Assembly (NCBI RefSeq): GCF_002504165.1
Contig: NZ_CP021404.1
Span: 558,001-622,000, forward strand
DNA length: 64,000 bases
Origin: Pacificitalea manganoxidans
GTDB lineage: Bacteria; Pseudomonadota; Alphaproteobacteria; Rhodobacterales; Rhodobacteraceae
Reading direction: 5' to 3'
Positions 47,772-57,051 of this stretch are shown in pieces. The translations under genes were made by a program, and so were the position numbers. Position 1 is the stretch's first letter, and every line of letters begins with the position of its first letter. The notes beneath the pieces were generated by a model that searched no databases, was not told the DNA's origin, and saw only the letters and a program-made list of their open reading frames with translations.

Positions 47772-49010
47772 ATGACAGAGCCTCGATCCGCCCCTTCCGA
47801 TATCGTCATTGCCGGTGGCAGCCTGACCGGCGCGACCCTTGCACTGGCGCTGGCCTCCGCCGGGTTTCCCGTGACCGTGATCGATCCCACGCCCCCCGAC
47901 GCGCAGCAGGCTGGCGATTTCGACGGGCGCAGCTATGCGTTGGCCCATGCCAGTGCGCGCATGTTGAAGGCGCTGGGCCTGTGGGATGGTATCGCGGCAG
48001 ACAGCCAGCCGATCCTACAGGTCAAGGCCAGCGATGGCCGCGCGGGCGACGGGGCGGGGCCGCTGTTTCTGAGCCTCGATCATGCGGAGATCGACGAAGG
48101 CCCGATGGGCTGGATGATCGAAGATCGCTATCTGCGCCGGGGCTTGATGGCGGCGTTAGACGCCGCACCGTTGGTGCAGTTTCGCGCAGGCCGCCGGGTC
48201 ACCGCGCAGGCGCCTGCACCGGCAGGCATCGCGGTTACGCTGGACGATGGCACCGTGCTTGAGGCCGCGCTGCTGGTCGGGGCCGATGGGCGACGATCCG
48301 GCACCGCCAGCCGCGCTGGTATTCGCCGCACCGGGTGGTCCTATGGCCAGACCGCGCTGGTCTGTGCGATCGAACATGAGCGCCCGCATGAGGGTATCGC
48401 GCATCAGTTTTTCATGCCGGAGGGGCCGCTTGCGATCCTGCCCCTGCCCGGCAACCGGTCGTCTATCGTCTGGACGGAGCGGGACGCGCGTGCCGCGCTG
48501 GTCAACCGGCTGGACGAGGCGGAGTATCTGGCTGTGCTGCGGCCGCGCTTCGGCGATTTCCTCGGCGCGCTGCAATTGGCGGGCGCGCGTTTCTCCTATC
48601 CCCTGTCGCTCAGCATGGCCCAGACGGTGATGACTGAGCGCGTCGTGCTGGTCGGCGATGCGGCCCAAGGGGTGCATCCCATCGCGGGGCAGGGGCTGAA
48701 CCAAGGTCTGCGCGATGTGGCGACGCTGGCGGAGGTTTTGGCCGATGCCCGCCGCCGGGGCGAAGACGCCGGAAGCTGGGGCGTGCTGGATCGGCACCGG
48801 GCGTGGCGTAGCTTCGACCGTGCCGCGCTGGGCTTGGCCACGGATGGGTTCAACCGGCTCTTTTCCAACGACAACCCGGTGTTGCGGTTGGGCCGCGATC
48901 TGGGCATGGGGCTGACCCACCGGCTGCCCGGCCTGCGCCAACGCCTGATCCGCGAAGCGGCGGGGCTGGAGGGCGAGGTGCCGCGCCTGCTGCGAGGGCG
49001 CCCGTTGTGA
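47772..49010 (+). CDS. UbiH/UbiF/Coq6 family FAD-dependent monooxygenase
   Basis: The 412-residue flavoprotein has the FAD-binding GxGxxG-like IVIAGGSLTGATLALALA near residue 10, the DG segment ALLVGADGRRSGTA near 163, and the FAD ribityl motif VVLVGDAAQGVHPIAGQGLNQGLRD near 290, the family's strongest mark. It most likely hydroxylates the ubiquinone ring, though which position (UbiH, UbiF or UbiI type) is not clear from sequence. The start at 47772 places the first beta strand correctly; weaker in-frame starts exist upstream. Its stop overlaps the GTG of the following P1-type gene by 4 bases. Confidence 0.9.
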   Translation: MTEPRSAPSDIVIAGGSLTGATLALALASAGFPVTVIDPTPPDAQQAGDFDGRSYALAHASARMLKALGLWDGIAADSQPILQVKASDGRAGDGAGPLFLSLDHAEIDEGPMGWMIEDRYLRRGLMAALDAAPLVQFRAGRRVTAQAPAPAGIAVTLDDGTVLEAALLVGADGRRSGTASRAGIRRTGWSYGQTALVCAIEHERPHEGIAHQFFMPEGPLAILPLPGNRSSIVWTERDARAALVNRLDEAEYLAVLRPRFGDFLGALQLAGARFSYPLSLSMAQTVMTERVVLVGDAAQGVHPIAGQGLNQGLRDVATLAEVLADARRRGEDAGSWGVLDRHRAWRSFDRAALGLATDGFNRLFSNDNPVLRLGRDLGMGLTHRLPGLRQRLIREAAGLEGEVPRLLRGRPL

Positions 49011-50014
49011 GCCCGCTGCGCCCCGGTCCGCGCAACCTTATCACCGATGTGCCGGGTCTGCGGGTGGGGCAGGCGCAGGACCGCAGCCTGCAAAGCGGCG
49101 TCAGCGTCCTGACCGCCGACGCCCCGTTTACCGCAGGTGTGCATGTGATGGGCGGGGCGCCGGGCACACGCGAAACCGATCTGCTCGCCCCTGATAAGCT
49201 GGTGACGCAGGTGGATGCGCTGGTGCTGTCGGGCGGCTCGGCCTTTGGGCTCGATGCCGGATCGGGCGTGGCGGATGAACTGCGCGCGCAGGGGCGGGGG
49301 TTCGCTGTCGGGGATCAGCGGGTTCCCATCGTGCCCGGCGCGATCCTGTTCGATCTGCTCAATGGCGGGGATAAGGCATGGACGCACAATCCCTACGCCG
49401 CCTTGGGACGGGCCGCGCTGCGCGCCGCAGGGGCTGAGGTCGCGCTGGGCAGCTATGGCGCGGGCACCGGCGCGCTTGTCGCCGGGCTTCGGGGCGGAAT
49501 TGGATCGGCCTCTGCGATATTGCCGGATGGGACAACCATTGGCGCGCTCGTCGCGGTCAATGCGCTGGGCGCGGTGACGGTGGGCGAAAGCGGACATTTC
49601 CACGCCGCCGCCTGTGAATTCGGGGCGGAATTCGGCGGGCTGGGCATGGCGCCGCAGGCGGCTTTCGATCCCACGGCGCTGCCGCCCTTGAAAACCAGCC
49701 AGCCGGGCGAAGCCACAACCATTGCCATCGTCGCCACCGATGCGGCGTTGGACAAGGCAGGCTGCACCCGATTGGCCATCGCCGCGCATGATGGCATGGC
49801 GCGGGCGATCTGGCCCTCGCACACGCCGCTGGACGGTGATCTGGTGTTCGCGGCTGCCACTGGCGCGCGTCGCTTGGCCGATCCGGTGGCGGATGCGGTC
49901 TTGTTAGGCCACGCCGCGGCGCTGTGTCTGGCGCGGGCGATTGCGCGCGGGGTGCACGCGGCGGCGCCGGGCGGCGCGCTGCCCGCATGGTCGGAGCGCT
50001 TCGCCGCAGCCTGA
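49007..50014 (+). CDS. P1 family (S58/DmpA-like) peptidase
   Basis: The 335-residue protein has the N-terminal TDVPGLRVGQAQD and VDALVLSGGSAFGLDAGSGV segments of the DmpA/NylC superfamily. These enzymes mature by self-cleavage before a Ser or Thr that becomes the nucleophile; the likely residue here is the first Thr of TTIAIVATDAALDK near 237. Family members are aminopeptidases or oligomer hydrolases; the substrate is unknown. Translation starts at a GTG overlapping the monooxygenase stop (GTGA), implying coupling. No signal peptide is seen. Confidence 0.87.
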   Translation: MSPLRPGPRNLITDVPGLRVGQAQDRSLQSGVSVLTADAPFTAGVHVMGGAPGTRETDLLAPDKLVTQVDALVLSGGSAFGLDAGSGVADELRAQGRGFAVGDQRVPIVPGAILFDLLNGGDKAWTHNPYAALGRAALRAAGAEVALGSYGAGTGALVAGLRGGIGSASAILPDGTTIGALVAVNALGAVTVGESGHFHAAACEFGAEFGGLGMAPQAAFDPTALPPLKTSQPGEATTIAIVATDAALDKAGCTRLAIAAHDGMARAIWPSHTPLDGDLVFAAATGARRLADPVADAVLLGHAAALCLARAIARGVHAAAPGGALPAWSERFAAA

Positions 50015-50164
50015 GCGACATCGTGATCGGGCGCTGCCCTTGATCTTCGGTCCGCCCGACGTAGGGTTCGCGAGGCGGGAGGCCCCCGGCGCGACAGTCT
50101 ATGTCGCCGGGCGTGACCCCCGGCAAATGGCGTGCGCTGGGCGCGCCCGAATGGGAGATCTCAC

Positions 50165-51643
50165 ATGCTCGATGCAGCCAACGACCTGAAATCCAAATTA
50201 TCCGATCCGTCCCTGCTGACGGACAAAGCCTATGTTGCGGGGGAATGGGTTGCCGCCGACGATGGCGGAACCTTCGAGGTGCGCAACCCGGCCACCGGGG
50301 ATGTGCTGGCCCATGTCGCGGATCTGGGGCGGGCGGAAACCGCGCGCGCCATCGACGCGGCGGAAAAGGCAGGCAAGGAGTGGGCCGCCCGCACCGCCAA
50401 AGACCGGGCCAAGGTGCTGCGCAAATGGTTCGATCTGATGATGGAGGCGCAGGACGATCTGGGCGCGATCCTGACCGCCGAGATGGGCAAGCCGCTGGCA
50501 GAGGCGAAGGGCGAAATCGCCTATGGCGCCTCGTTCATCGAGTGGTTCGCGGAAGAGGCGAAACGCGTCTACGGCGAAACGATCCCCGGCCACCAACCGA
50601 ACCTGCGGCTGAGCGTCATCAAGCAGCCGGTGGGCGTCGTAGGGTCCATCACCCCGTGGAACTTTCCCAATGCGATGATTACCCGCAAATGCGCCCCCGC
50701 GCTGGCGGCAGGCTGTTCCTTTGTCGGGAAACCTGCCGGGGAAACGCCGCTATCGGCCCTTGCCATCGCGGTTCTGGCCGAGCGGGCGGGCCTGCCTGCG
50801 GGGCTGTTTTCCATCGTGCCCTCGTCCAGTTCGTCGGACATCGGCAAGGAGTTCTGCGAAAACCACAAGGTGCGCAAACTGACCTTTACCGGCTCCACCC
50901 CTGTCGGGCGCATCCTGCTGGCGCAGGCGGCAGATCAGGTCATGAAATGCTCGATGGAACTGGGCGGCAACGCGCCGTTCATCGTCTTTGACGACGCCGA
51001 TTTGGACGCAGCCGTGGACGGTGCCATTGCGTGTAAATTCCGCAACAACGGTCAGACCTGCGTCTGCGCCAACCGGATCTATGTGCAATCCGGTATCTAT
51101 GACGCCTTTGCCGAGCGCTTCGCGCAGAAGGTCAGCCAGATGAAGGTTGGCGACGGCTTTGACGCGGAAACCGATTTCGGCCCGCTCATCACCGAAAAGG
51201 CGGTCGAGAAGGTCGAAGAGCACATCGCGGATGCGCGCTCGAAAGGCGGCGACGTGGTGCTGGGCGGGGACCGGCACGAAAAGGGCGGCACGTTCTTTCA
51301 GCCGACGATCATCACCGGTGCCACGCAGGACATGGTCTTTGCACAGGAAGAGACATTCGGTCCAATGGCGCCGCTCTTCAAGTTCGACACCGAAGAGGAG
51401 GTGCTAGGCTATGCCAATGACACGATCTTCGGGCTTGCCGCTTATTTCTATGCACGCGACGTGGGTCGGATCACGCGGGTGAACGAAGGGCTGGAATACG
51501 GCATCGTCGGCGTGAACACCGGCATCATTTCGACCGAGGCCGCGCCCTTTGGCGGGGTGAAGCAATCGGGGCTGGGGCGCGAAGGCTCCCGCCACGGGAT
51601 CGAGGATTTCCTCGAACTTAAATACACCTGTCTCGCCATATAA
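50165..51643 (+). CDS. gabD: NAD(P)-dependent succinate-semialdehyde dehydrogenase
   Basis: The 492-residue aldehyde dehydrogenase has the Rossmann segment VGSITPWNFPNAMITRK near residue 160, LTFTGSTPVGR near 240, the catalytic Glu in MELGGNAPFIV near 265 and the catalytic Cys in NNGQTCVCANR near 300. The PLAEAKGEI and SMELGGNAPFIVFDDADLD forms fit GabD, oxidising succinate semialdehyde to succinate. Other semialdehydes remain possible. The start at 50165 follows GGGAG by 7 bases. No GABA transaminase lies next to it. A strong terminator follows. Confidence 0.92.
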   Translation: MLDAANDLKSKLSDPSLLTDKAYVAGEWVAADDGGTFEVRNPATGDVLAHVADLGRAETARAIDAAEKAGKEWAARTAKDRAKVLRKWFDLMMEAQDDLGAILTAEMGKPLAEAKGEIAYGASFIEWFAEEAKRVYGETIPGHQPNLRLSVIKQPVGVVGSITPWNFPNAMITRKCAPALAAGCSFVGKPAGETPLSALAIAVLAERAGLPAGLFSIVPSSSSSDIGKEFCENHKVRKLTFTGSTPVGRILLAQAADQVMKCSMELGGNAPFIVFDDADLDAAVDGAIACKFRNNGQTCVCANRIYVQSGIYDAFAERFAQKVSQMKVGDGFDAETDFGPLITEKAVEKVEEHIADARSKGGDVVLGGDRHEKGGTFFQPTIITGATQDMVFAQEETFGPMAPLFKFDTEEEVLGYANDTIFGLAAYFYARDVGRITRVNEGLEYGIVGVNTGIISTEAAPFGGVKQSGLGREGSRHGIEDFLELKYTCLAI

Positions 51644-51676
51644 GCGCGGTAGAATCACGGTGCGCCTCGCGCGCAG

Positions 51677-51708
51677 AAGCCTGATCCCCGCCGGGGGTCA
51701 GGCTTTTT
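51677..51708 (+). terminator. Rho-independent terminator of gabD
   Basis: AAGCCTGATCCCC pairs with GGGGGTCAGGCTT (one G-T pair, 3-base loop), ending in a T-run. It lies 33 bases after the gabD stop. Confidence 0.9.
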
Positions 51709-51742
51709 CTATTCAGTTTGGGTGAAGGACCGCAGAGCGGTG

Positions 51743-52192
51743 TCAGCCAAAGCGGCGCCCGGTGCGTTCAGCGAGACCTTCGAGCAAGAAATCGAGGCTG
51801 AGTTTGCCCAGCGGTCGGCGGATCGACCGGTTCAGTTCCCGGCAGCGGTCCAGCACGACCTGCAATCCGGCGTAGGAGGCGAGATCGTCGGCGGTCAGCT
51901 TTTGCAGATCGAGGTCAAAGGCTTCGGCCACCGCGCGGAACGCGACATCGCGGGTCCGGTCCACATTGCGCCCGCTGGCATGTTCGGCATTGCGCAGCTG
52001 GATCAGAGCGCGGCCCTGATGATCGGCCAGCGCCCATGTCCCGAAAAAGATCAGCGCCACCAGAACGAGATAGGGCAGACCAGCGATTCCGAATCCGAAA
52101 ACGAACAGGCCAGCGGCCTCTGGTATGCAAAGCAGAATGATCGTGGCTGTCATCAACATCGACGCCGTGTGGCGGATCGTCTTGCTTTCCAT
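51743..52192 (-). CDS. Two-helix membrane protein of unknown function
   Basis: The 149-residue protein has a short charged start (MESKTIRH), two adjacent membrane helices (MLMTATIILLCIPEAAGLFVFGF and LPYLVLVALIFFGTWAL, about residues 12-60), and a soluble helical tail of about 85 residues with LRNAEHASGRNVDRTRD and a Leu/Asp-rich end. I do not recognise a domain. The start at 52192 has GGGAG 7 bases upstream. It is divergent from the large exported protein at 52396 and may share its control region. Confidence 0.75.
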   Translation of the reverse strand: MESKTIRHTASMLMTATIILLCIPEAAGLFVFGFGIAGLPYLVLVALIFFGTWALADHQGRALIQLRNAEHASGRNVDRTRDVAFRAVAEAFDLDLQKLTADDLASYAGLQVVLDRCRELNRSIRRPLGKLSLDFLLEGLAERTGRRFG

Positions 52193-52395
52193 AACGGGGC
52201 TCCCTCCGAACCAAACCAATAAACCCGGACTCCACCTTGCCGCCGCGACGGGGCGAATTTGTGGCGGCGGCAGGGGGATCTCGTGGCTGGAGGAGAATTC
52301 ACCCCGGCGTCACTCAACCGTTGCGTGACTGTTACACGCGGACGCCACTCCCTCGGCCGGACAGGACAGTTCACACCGAACCGGGGATCCCGCAT

Positions 52396-54570
52396 ATGCT
52401 CAGACCGATTACCGCAGCCTCCGTCATCGCGCTTAGCGCCGGTGCCGCGCAGGCCGACATGAATTTCGCCCGTATCGCTAGCTTTGCCACGCCGACCAAC
52501 ATGGCCGAGGGCGAAGACACCGCGCGCGAAACCTCCGCCGAGATCATCGCCGCCTCCGAAGACGGCATGACGCTCATCTACACCGACAGCCCGCTGGGCG
52601 CCGTGGGCCTGATCGACATCACCGATCCTGCCGCCCCCGCGCCGCTGGGCAATGTCGATATGGAGGGGGAGCCGACTTCCGTCGCCGTGTTGGGCGGGCG
52701 GGCATTCATCGGGGTCAATACTTCCGAAAGCTATACCGATCCTTCGGGCCATATGACGGTTCTGGATCTCACCACGCGCGAGGTCGTGTCGACCTGCGAT
52801 CTGGGTGGGCAGCCCGACAGCATCGCACTGGCAAAAGACGGCAGCTTCGTCTCCATCGCCATTGAAAACGAGCGGGACGAGGATGCGGGCGACGGGCGCA
52901 CCGGGCAGATGCCTGCGGGCTTCCTTGTGCAGATCGATGTCGCTGACGGGGATCTGGCCTGCGACAGCCTGCGCCTAGTGGACCTGACCGGGCTGGCCGA
53001 TGTGTCGCCCGAAGACCCCGAGCCGGAATTCGTCGACATCAACGCGGCGGGCGAGACCGTGGTGACGATGCAGGAAAATAACCACATCGTCATCGTGTCC
53101 CGCGCGGGTGAGGTGATCGCGGATTTTTCCGCCGGGGCCGTTGATCTTGACGGGATTGACGCAACCGACGAACGCAGCGCGCTGCTTTTCACCGAAAGCC
53201 AGCCGGGTCGCCTGCGGGAGCCGGACGCGGTCAAGTGGATCGACGACACCCTTTTCGCCACCGCCAACGAAGGTGACATGGACGGCGGCAGCCGGGGTTG
53301 GACGATCTTTGCCAAGGACGGCACCGAGGTTTACGAAAGCGGCGCCAGCTTTGAACACGCGCTGGTTCAGATCGGCCATTACCCCGACACGCGGTCCGAT
53401 GCGAAAGGCGTCGAACCAGAAAGCATCGAAACCGCAACCTTCGACGGCACGCCGCTGGTGTTTGTCGGCTCGGAACGCGGCTCCGCCGTTGGGGTCTATG
53501 ACGTGACCGATCCCGCCGCGCCGGTGCTGCGGCAAATCCTGCCTTCCGGCATTGGGCCCGAAGGCTATGTCGCGCTGCCCGACCGCGATCTGCTGGTCTC
53601 CGCCAATGAAACCGATTTGATCGAGGATGGCGGCGTGCGCGCCCATGTCATGATCTATCAGTATCGCGACGGCGCGCCGACCTATCCGCAGCTGACCTCC
53701 GAAGGCGCCGACACGCTGATCGGGTGGGGGGCGATTTCCGGCATGGTCGCCGATCCGCAGGCCGAAGGCACGATCTACGCGGTCAATGACAGCTTCTACG
53801 GCTATCAGCCCACGATCTTCACCATCGACGCCACCGCGACGCCGGCGCGTATCACCGCCGCGACGCCCGTGACCCGTGCGGGCATGCCCGCGCAGAAGCT
53901 CGACCTCGAAGGCATCACCACGGATGGCGCAGGCGGTTTCTGGCTGGCCTCCGAAGGGCGCAGCGATCGTTTGGTCCCCCATGCCCTGATCCATGTGAAT
54001 GCAGCGGGCGAGATCGAGGAAGAGGTTGGCATCCCGGCGGACCTGGCCGCCGTGGAACAGCGCTACGGCTTCGAAGGCGTGACCTGGGTTGGCGAGACGC
54101 TTTGGATGGCCGTGCAGCGGGAATGGGGCGACGACGCCGAAGGCATGGTCAAGTTGCTGGCCTACACCCCTGCCACCGGCGAGTGGGGCGCGGTGCATTA
54201 CCCGCTGGACCGCGTCGAGGCCGGTTGGGTTGGCCTGTCCGAGATCGTGGCGCAGGGCGATACCGTCTATGTCGTGGAACGCGACAATCAAATCGGTGAC
54301 GCGGCCCGGATCAAGAAGATCTACGCCATTCCCGCCGCCGATCTGGTCCCCGCACCGCTGGGCGGCGATCTGCCCGTGGTCAGCAAAACCGAAGCCTACG
54401 ACCTGATCCCCGACCTGAAGGCACAGGGCGGCTATGTGGTCGATAAGGTCGAAGGTCTGGCAATCACGCCGGCTGGCGCGATGTATGTCTCGACCGACAA
54501 TGACGGCGTCGATGACAGTTCGGGGGAGACGTTCTTCTGGCAGGTCGAACTGCCCGCCATCGGCGGCTGA
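52396..54570 (+). CDS. Large exported beta-propeller / phytase-like esterase protein
   Basis: The 724-residue protein has a signal peptide (ITAASVIALSAGAAQA). Residues about 20-430 form a repeated beta-propeller with several IDITDPAAPAPLG / YDVTDPAAPVLRQ elements, as in choice-of-anchor proteins. Residues about 450-720 resemble the esterase-like domain of phytases (AQKLDLEGITTDGAGGFWLASEGR, RYGFEGVTW, VDKVEGLAITPAGAMYVSTDND). Asp/Glu-rich turns suggest calcium binding. It may hydrolyse phosphoesters outside the cell. No C-terminal anchor is seen. An inverted repeat GCGTG-N7-CACGC (52323-52339) lies 60 bases upstream, and a strong terminator follows. Confidence 0.83.
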   Translation: MLRPITAASVIALSAGAAQADMNFARIASFATPTNMAEGEDTARETSAEIIAASEDGMTLIYTDSPLGAVGLIDITDPAAPAPLGNVDMEGEPTSVAVLGGRAFIGVNTSESYTDPSGHMTVLDLTTREVVSTCDLGGQPDSIALAKDGSFVSIAIENERDEDAGDGRTGQMPAGFLVQIDVADGDLACDSLRLVDLTGLADVSPEDPEPEFVDINAAGETVVTMQENNHIVIVSRAGEVIADFSAGAVDLDGIDATDERSALLFTESQPGRLREPDAVKWIDDTLFATANEGDMDGGSRGWTIFAKDGTEVYESGASFEHALVQIGHYPDTRSDAKGVEPESIETATFDGTPLVFVGSERGSAVGVYDVTDPAAPVLRQILPSGIGPEGYVALPDRDLLVSANETDLIEDGGVRAHVMIYQYRDGAPTYPQLTSEGADTLIGWGAISGMVADPQAEGTIYAVNDSFYGYQPTIFTIDATATPARITAATPVTRAGMPAQKLDLEGITTDGAGGFWLASEGRSDRLVPHALIHVNAAGEIEEEVGIPADLAAVEQRYGFEGVTWVGETLWMAVQREWGDDAEGMVKLLAYTPATGEWGAVHYPLDRVEAGWVGLSEIVAQGDTVYVVERDNQIGDAARIKKIYAIPAADLVPAPLGGDLPVVSKTEAYDLIPDLKAQGGYVVDKVEGLAITPAGAMYVSTDNDGVDDSSGETFFWQVELPAIGG

Positions 54571-54596
54571 TCCGATCCAGAGCGCAGATCAATGAG

Positions 54597-54622
54597 GGCG
54601 GGCCTTTGGGCCCGCCTTTTTT
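54597..54622 (+). terminator. Rho-independent terminator after the phytase-like gene
   Basis: GGCGGGCC and GGCCCGCC form a perfect 8-bp stem around a TTTG tetraloop, followed by six T. Confidence 0.93.
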
Positions 54623-54693
54623 CGTATCCCGGTGCGGGGCGGGCCCTTTGCCATTCGGCGTGCCCCGCTCCGCCCGATGTCAAAGCGTCGCGA

Positions 54694-55635
54694 TCAGACC
54701 CATTTCGCCAGCGGGGGCAGGGACATCAGCACCGCGTTGGCGTCATGCCCGGTTTCCAGCCCGAACTTGGTGCCCCGGTCATAGACAAGGTTGTATTCGG
54801 CATAGAGCCCGCGATGCACCAGTTGCGCGTCCTTGTCCGCCTCCGTCCACGGGGTGTCGCGGCGGGTCTCGGTGACGGGAAGGAACGCGGGCAGAAAGGC
54901 GGAGCCGACGGAGCGGGTAAAGGCGAAATCGGCCTCCCAATCGCCGGTGCATAGATCGTCGTAGAAAATGCCGCCCACGCCGCGCGCCCGGTTGCGATGG
55001 GGGATGTAGAAATATTCGTCCGCCCATGCTTTGAACCGCTCGTAATAGTCCGGGTCATGGGGGTCGCATCCGGCCTTCAGCGCGGCATGAAACGCGGCGG
55101 TGTCGTCGGCATATTCGATGCAGGGGTTCAGATCTGCGCCGCCGCCGAACCACCAGCCCTGCGGCGTCCAGAACATGCGGGTGTTCATATGCACGGCGGG
55201 GGTGTGGGGGTTCTGCATATGCGCGACGAGGCTGATCCCCGAGGCCCAGAACCGCGGATCTTCGGCAAGGCCCGGCAGATCGCGGCGCGCGGCCATGGCG
55301 GCCTGTGCCCGCGGGGCCAATGTGCCGTGCACGGTCGACACGTTGACGCCGACCTTCTCGAACACCCGTCCGCCACGCATGACGCTCATCAAACCGCCGC
55401 CGGCGTCGGAGCCATCATCGGAGCGGCGACGGGTTTCGCTTACTTCGAATCGTCCGGGGGTTTGATCGGCAAAGGGGCCGGTCTGCTGGCTGTCCTCCAG
55501 CGCCTCGAACGCCGCGACAATCCGGTCGCGCAATTCGCGGAACCAAGCGGCGGCACGAGCCCGCTCATCATGGAGGTTCAATGCGGGACCGGGTTCGGTC
55601 ACAGGATCGGATGCGGGGGTGGGGCGGTCGGTCAT
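54694..55635 (-). CDS. hemF: Oxygen-dependent coproporphyrinogen III oxidase
   Basis: The 313-residue enzyme performs the O2-dependent decarboxylation of coproporphyrinogen III to protoporphyrinogen IX in haem synthesis. Family marks are GVNVSTVHGTL near residue 95, HMNTRMFWTPQGWWFGGGADLNP near 149, FYIPHRNRARGVGGIFYDDL near 212 and LVYDRGTKFGLETG near 280. The start at 55635 has GGAGAG upstream. It is a single gene, convergent with the phytase-like gene. Confidence 0.97.
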   Translation of the reverse strand: MTDRPTPASDPVTEPGPALNLHDERARAAAWFRELRDRIVAAFEALEDSQQTGPFADQTPGRFEVSETRRRSDDGSDAGGGLMSVMRGGRVFEKVGVNVSTVHGTLAPRAQAAMAARRDLPGLAEDPRFWASGISLVAHMQNPHTPAVHMNTRMFWTPQGWWFGGGADLNPCIEYADDTAAFHAALKAGCDPHDPDYYERFKAWADEYFYIPHRNRARGVGGIFYDDLCTGDWEADFAFTRSVGSAFLPAFLPVTETRRDTPWTEADKDAQLVHRGLYAEYNLVYDRGTKFGLETGHDANAVLMSLPPLAKWV

Positions 55636-55773
55636 CTCAACTCTCCGTTGATCGGTGCGCGCAAGGGGCTAGCACGCGGCGCGGCAGCGGACCAGTTCAC
55701 AGCAGTTTGGCAAAACGTCGCGGGCGAAATACATTGTGGCTCTGATCCGCGGCGGATCACACGGAGGACTGCA

Positions 55774-56181
55774 ATGTATGCGAAACTCGCCTTGATGCTG
55801 GCCATGTCGGGGGCGCTGGCGGCCTGCGCCACCCCGCGTCAGCAATGCCTCGACACCGCTCAGCGGGATCTGGTCGTCGTCGATAGCCTGATCGCCGAGA
55901 CGCGCGGCAATCTGGAGCGCGGCTACGGGCTGGAGCGCGAAAAGCAGCTGCGCACGACCCGCCGGTTCTGCACCCGCCATGTCCGCGATGACAAAGGCCG
56001 GTTGCGGCCCATCAGCGGCTTTTGCCCCGAAACACGCAGTGTCACCCGCGAACGGCCCGTGGCCATCGATTTGGGCGCTGAGCGGCGCAAGCTCGACCAG
56101 CTGATGGAAAAGCGCGACCAGTTGCAGGATCGCACCCGTGCGCAGGTTGCCAGTTGTCAGGCCCGCTACCCAGCAGGCTGA
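55774..56181 (+). CDS. Small lipoprotein of unknown function
   Basis: The 135-residue protein has a lipoprotein signal (LALMLAMSGALAAC, lipobox LAAC with Cys18). The mature part is helical and charged, with four further cysteines (RQQCLD, TRRFCTRH, ISGFCPET, VASCQAR). The C-terminal half (LGAERRKLDQLMEKRDQLQDRT) predicts a coiled coil. I do not recognise a family. GGAGG precedes the ATG. It is convergent with the SDR gene, with only 15 bases between stops. Confidence 0.78.
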   Translation: MYAKLALMLAMSGALAACATPRQQCLDTAQRDLVVVDSLIAETRGNLERGYGLEREKQLRTTRRFCTRHVRDDKGRLRPISGFCPETRSVTRERPVAIDLGAERRKLDQLMEKRDQLQDRTRAQVASCQARYPAG

Positions 56182-56196
56182 CGGACCGGGGCGCGC

Positions 56197-57006
56197 CTAG
56201 TGGATTGGGGCCGGAACGGCGTCGAGCAGGGTGCGCCCGCCATCTACGGTGACGATCTGCCCGGTCATGAAGCCCGCGCCTTCGGACGCGAGGAACTGTA
56301 CCGCCTCGGCCAGCTCCTGCGGCTTGGCGATCCGCGCCATCGGCGTGTGATCCATGATCTGCCCGCGATATTCGGAGTTTTCCTTCAGCGCGGTCTTGAG
56401 GCTTTGCGACATGACGGAGCCGAACGCCACGGCATTGACCCGAATGCGGTTTGGGGCCAGCGCGACCGCCATGGAGCGGGTCATCTGATCCAGCGCCGCC
56501 GACGCCATCGAATAGCCCAGCAGGCTGGGATTGGTGCGCCGGGCCGCGATGCAGGACAGGTTCACGATCGCGCCTAAAGGCCCGTCTTCGCGGTCGTCGA
56601 TTTCCGCCTGTTTGATCATCCGTTTCGCGATCAGCTGGGTCAGCCGCAGCGACAGGATCACGTTCTGGTCGATCAGCGTTTCGACACAGTCATTGTCGGG
56701 GTCGAGAGGATCGGACGTGGCCATCTGACGGCTGGCATTGACGAGGATGTCGACCCGATCAAAGGCGTCGATCGTCGCGGATAGCAGATTGGCTTGGGTC
56801 AGCTTCTCGCGCAGATCGCCAGTAAAGGCACGCTTGGAGCCCTCCTCCCCGGTGTCGCGGTCGATCTCCTTGCGCAGCGCGCCTTCGTCCATATCCGCAA
56901 ACATGACATTGGCGCCCTGATCGACAAAATGCCGGGCGATGGCGAGGCCGACGCCATTGGCGGCCCCGGTCACGATGGCGGTCTTTCCCGCGATGGAAAA
57001 ACTCAT
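56197..57006 (-). CDS. Short-chain dehydrogenase/reductase-fold protein lacking catalytic residues
   Basis: The 269-residue protein keeps the Rossmann nucleotide motif TGAANGVGLAIAR near residue 14 and ends with the SDR GQIVTVDGG. The active site is changed: the catalytic Ser position in VNLSCIAA is Cys, and the YxxxK motif reads YSMAS, so the Lys is Ser; the Ser-to-Tyr spacing of 13 is normal, so the alignment is secure. NNAG is NASRQ. It probably binds NAD(P) but may not be a normal dehydrogenase. It is followed on the same strand by the methyltransferase gene further along. Confidence 0.85.
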   Translation of the reverse strand: MSFSIAGKTAIVTGAANGVGLAIARHFVDQGANVMFADMDEGALRKEIDRDTGEEGSKRAFTGDLREKLTQANLLSATIDAFDRVDILVNASRQMATSDPLDPDNDCVETLIDQNVILSLRLTQLIAKRMIKQAEIDDREDGPLGAIVNLSCIAARRTNPSLLGYSMASAALDQMTRSMAVALAPNRIRVNAVAFGSVMSQSLKTALKENSEYRGQIMDHTPMARIAKPQELAEAVQFLASEGAGFMTGQIVTVDGGRTLLDAVPAPIH

Positions 57007-57051
57007 AGGCTCAAGGCTCCCTTGGCTACCGTGGGCAAAGTCTAGGACAGA

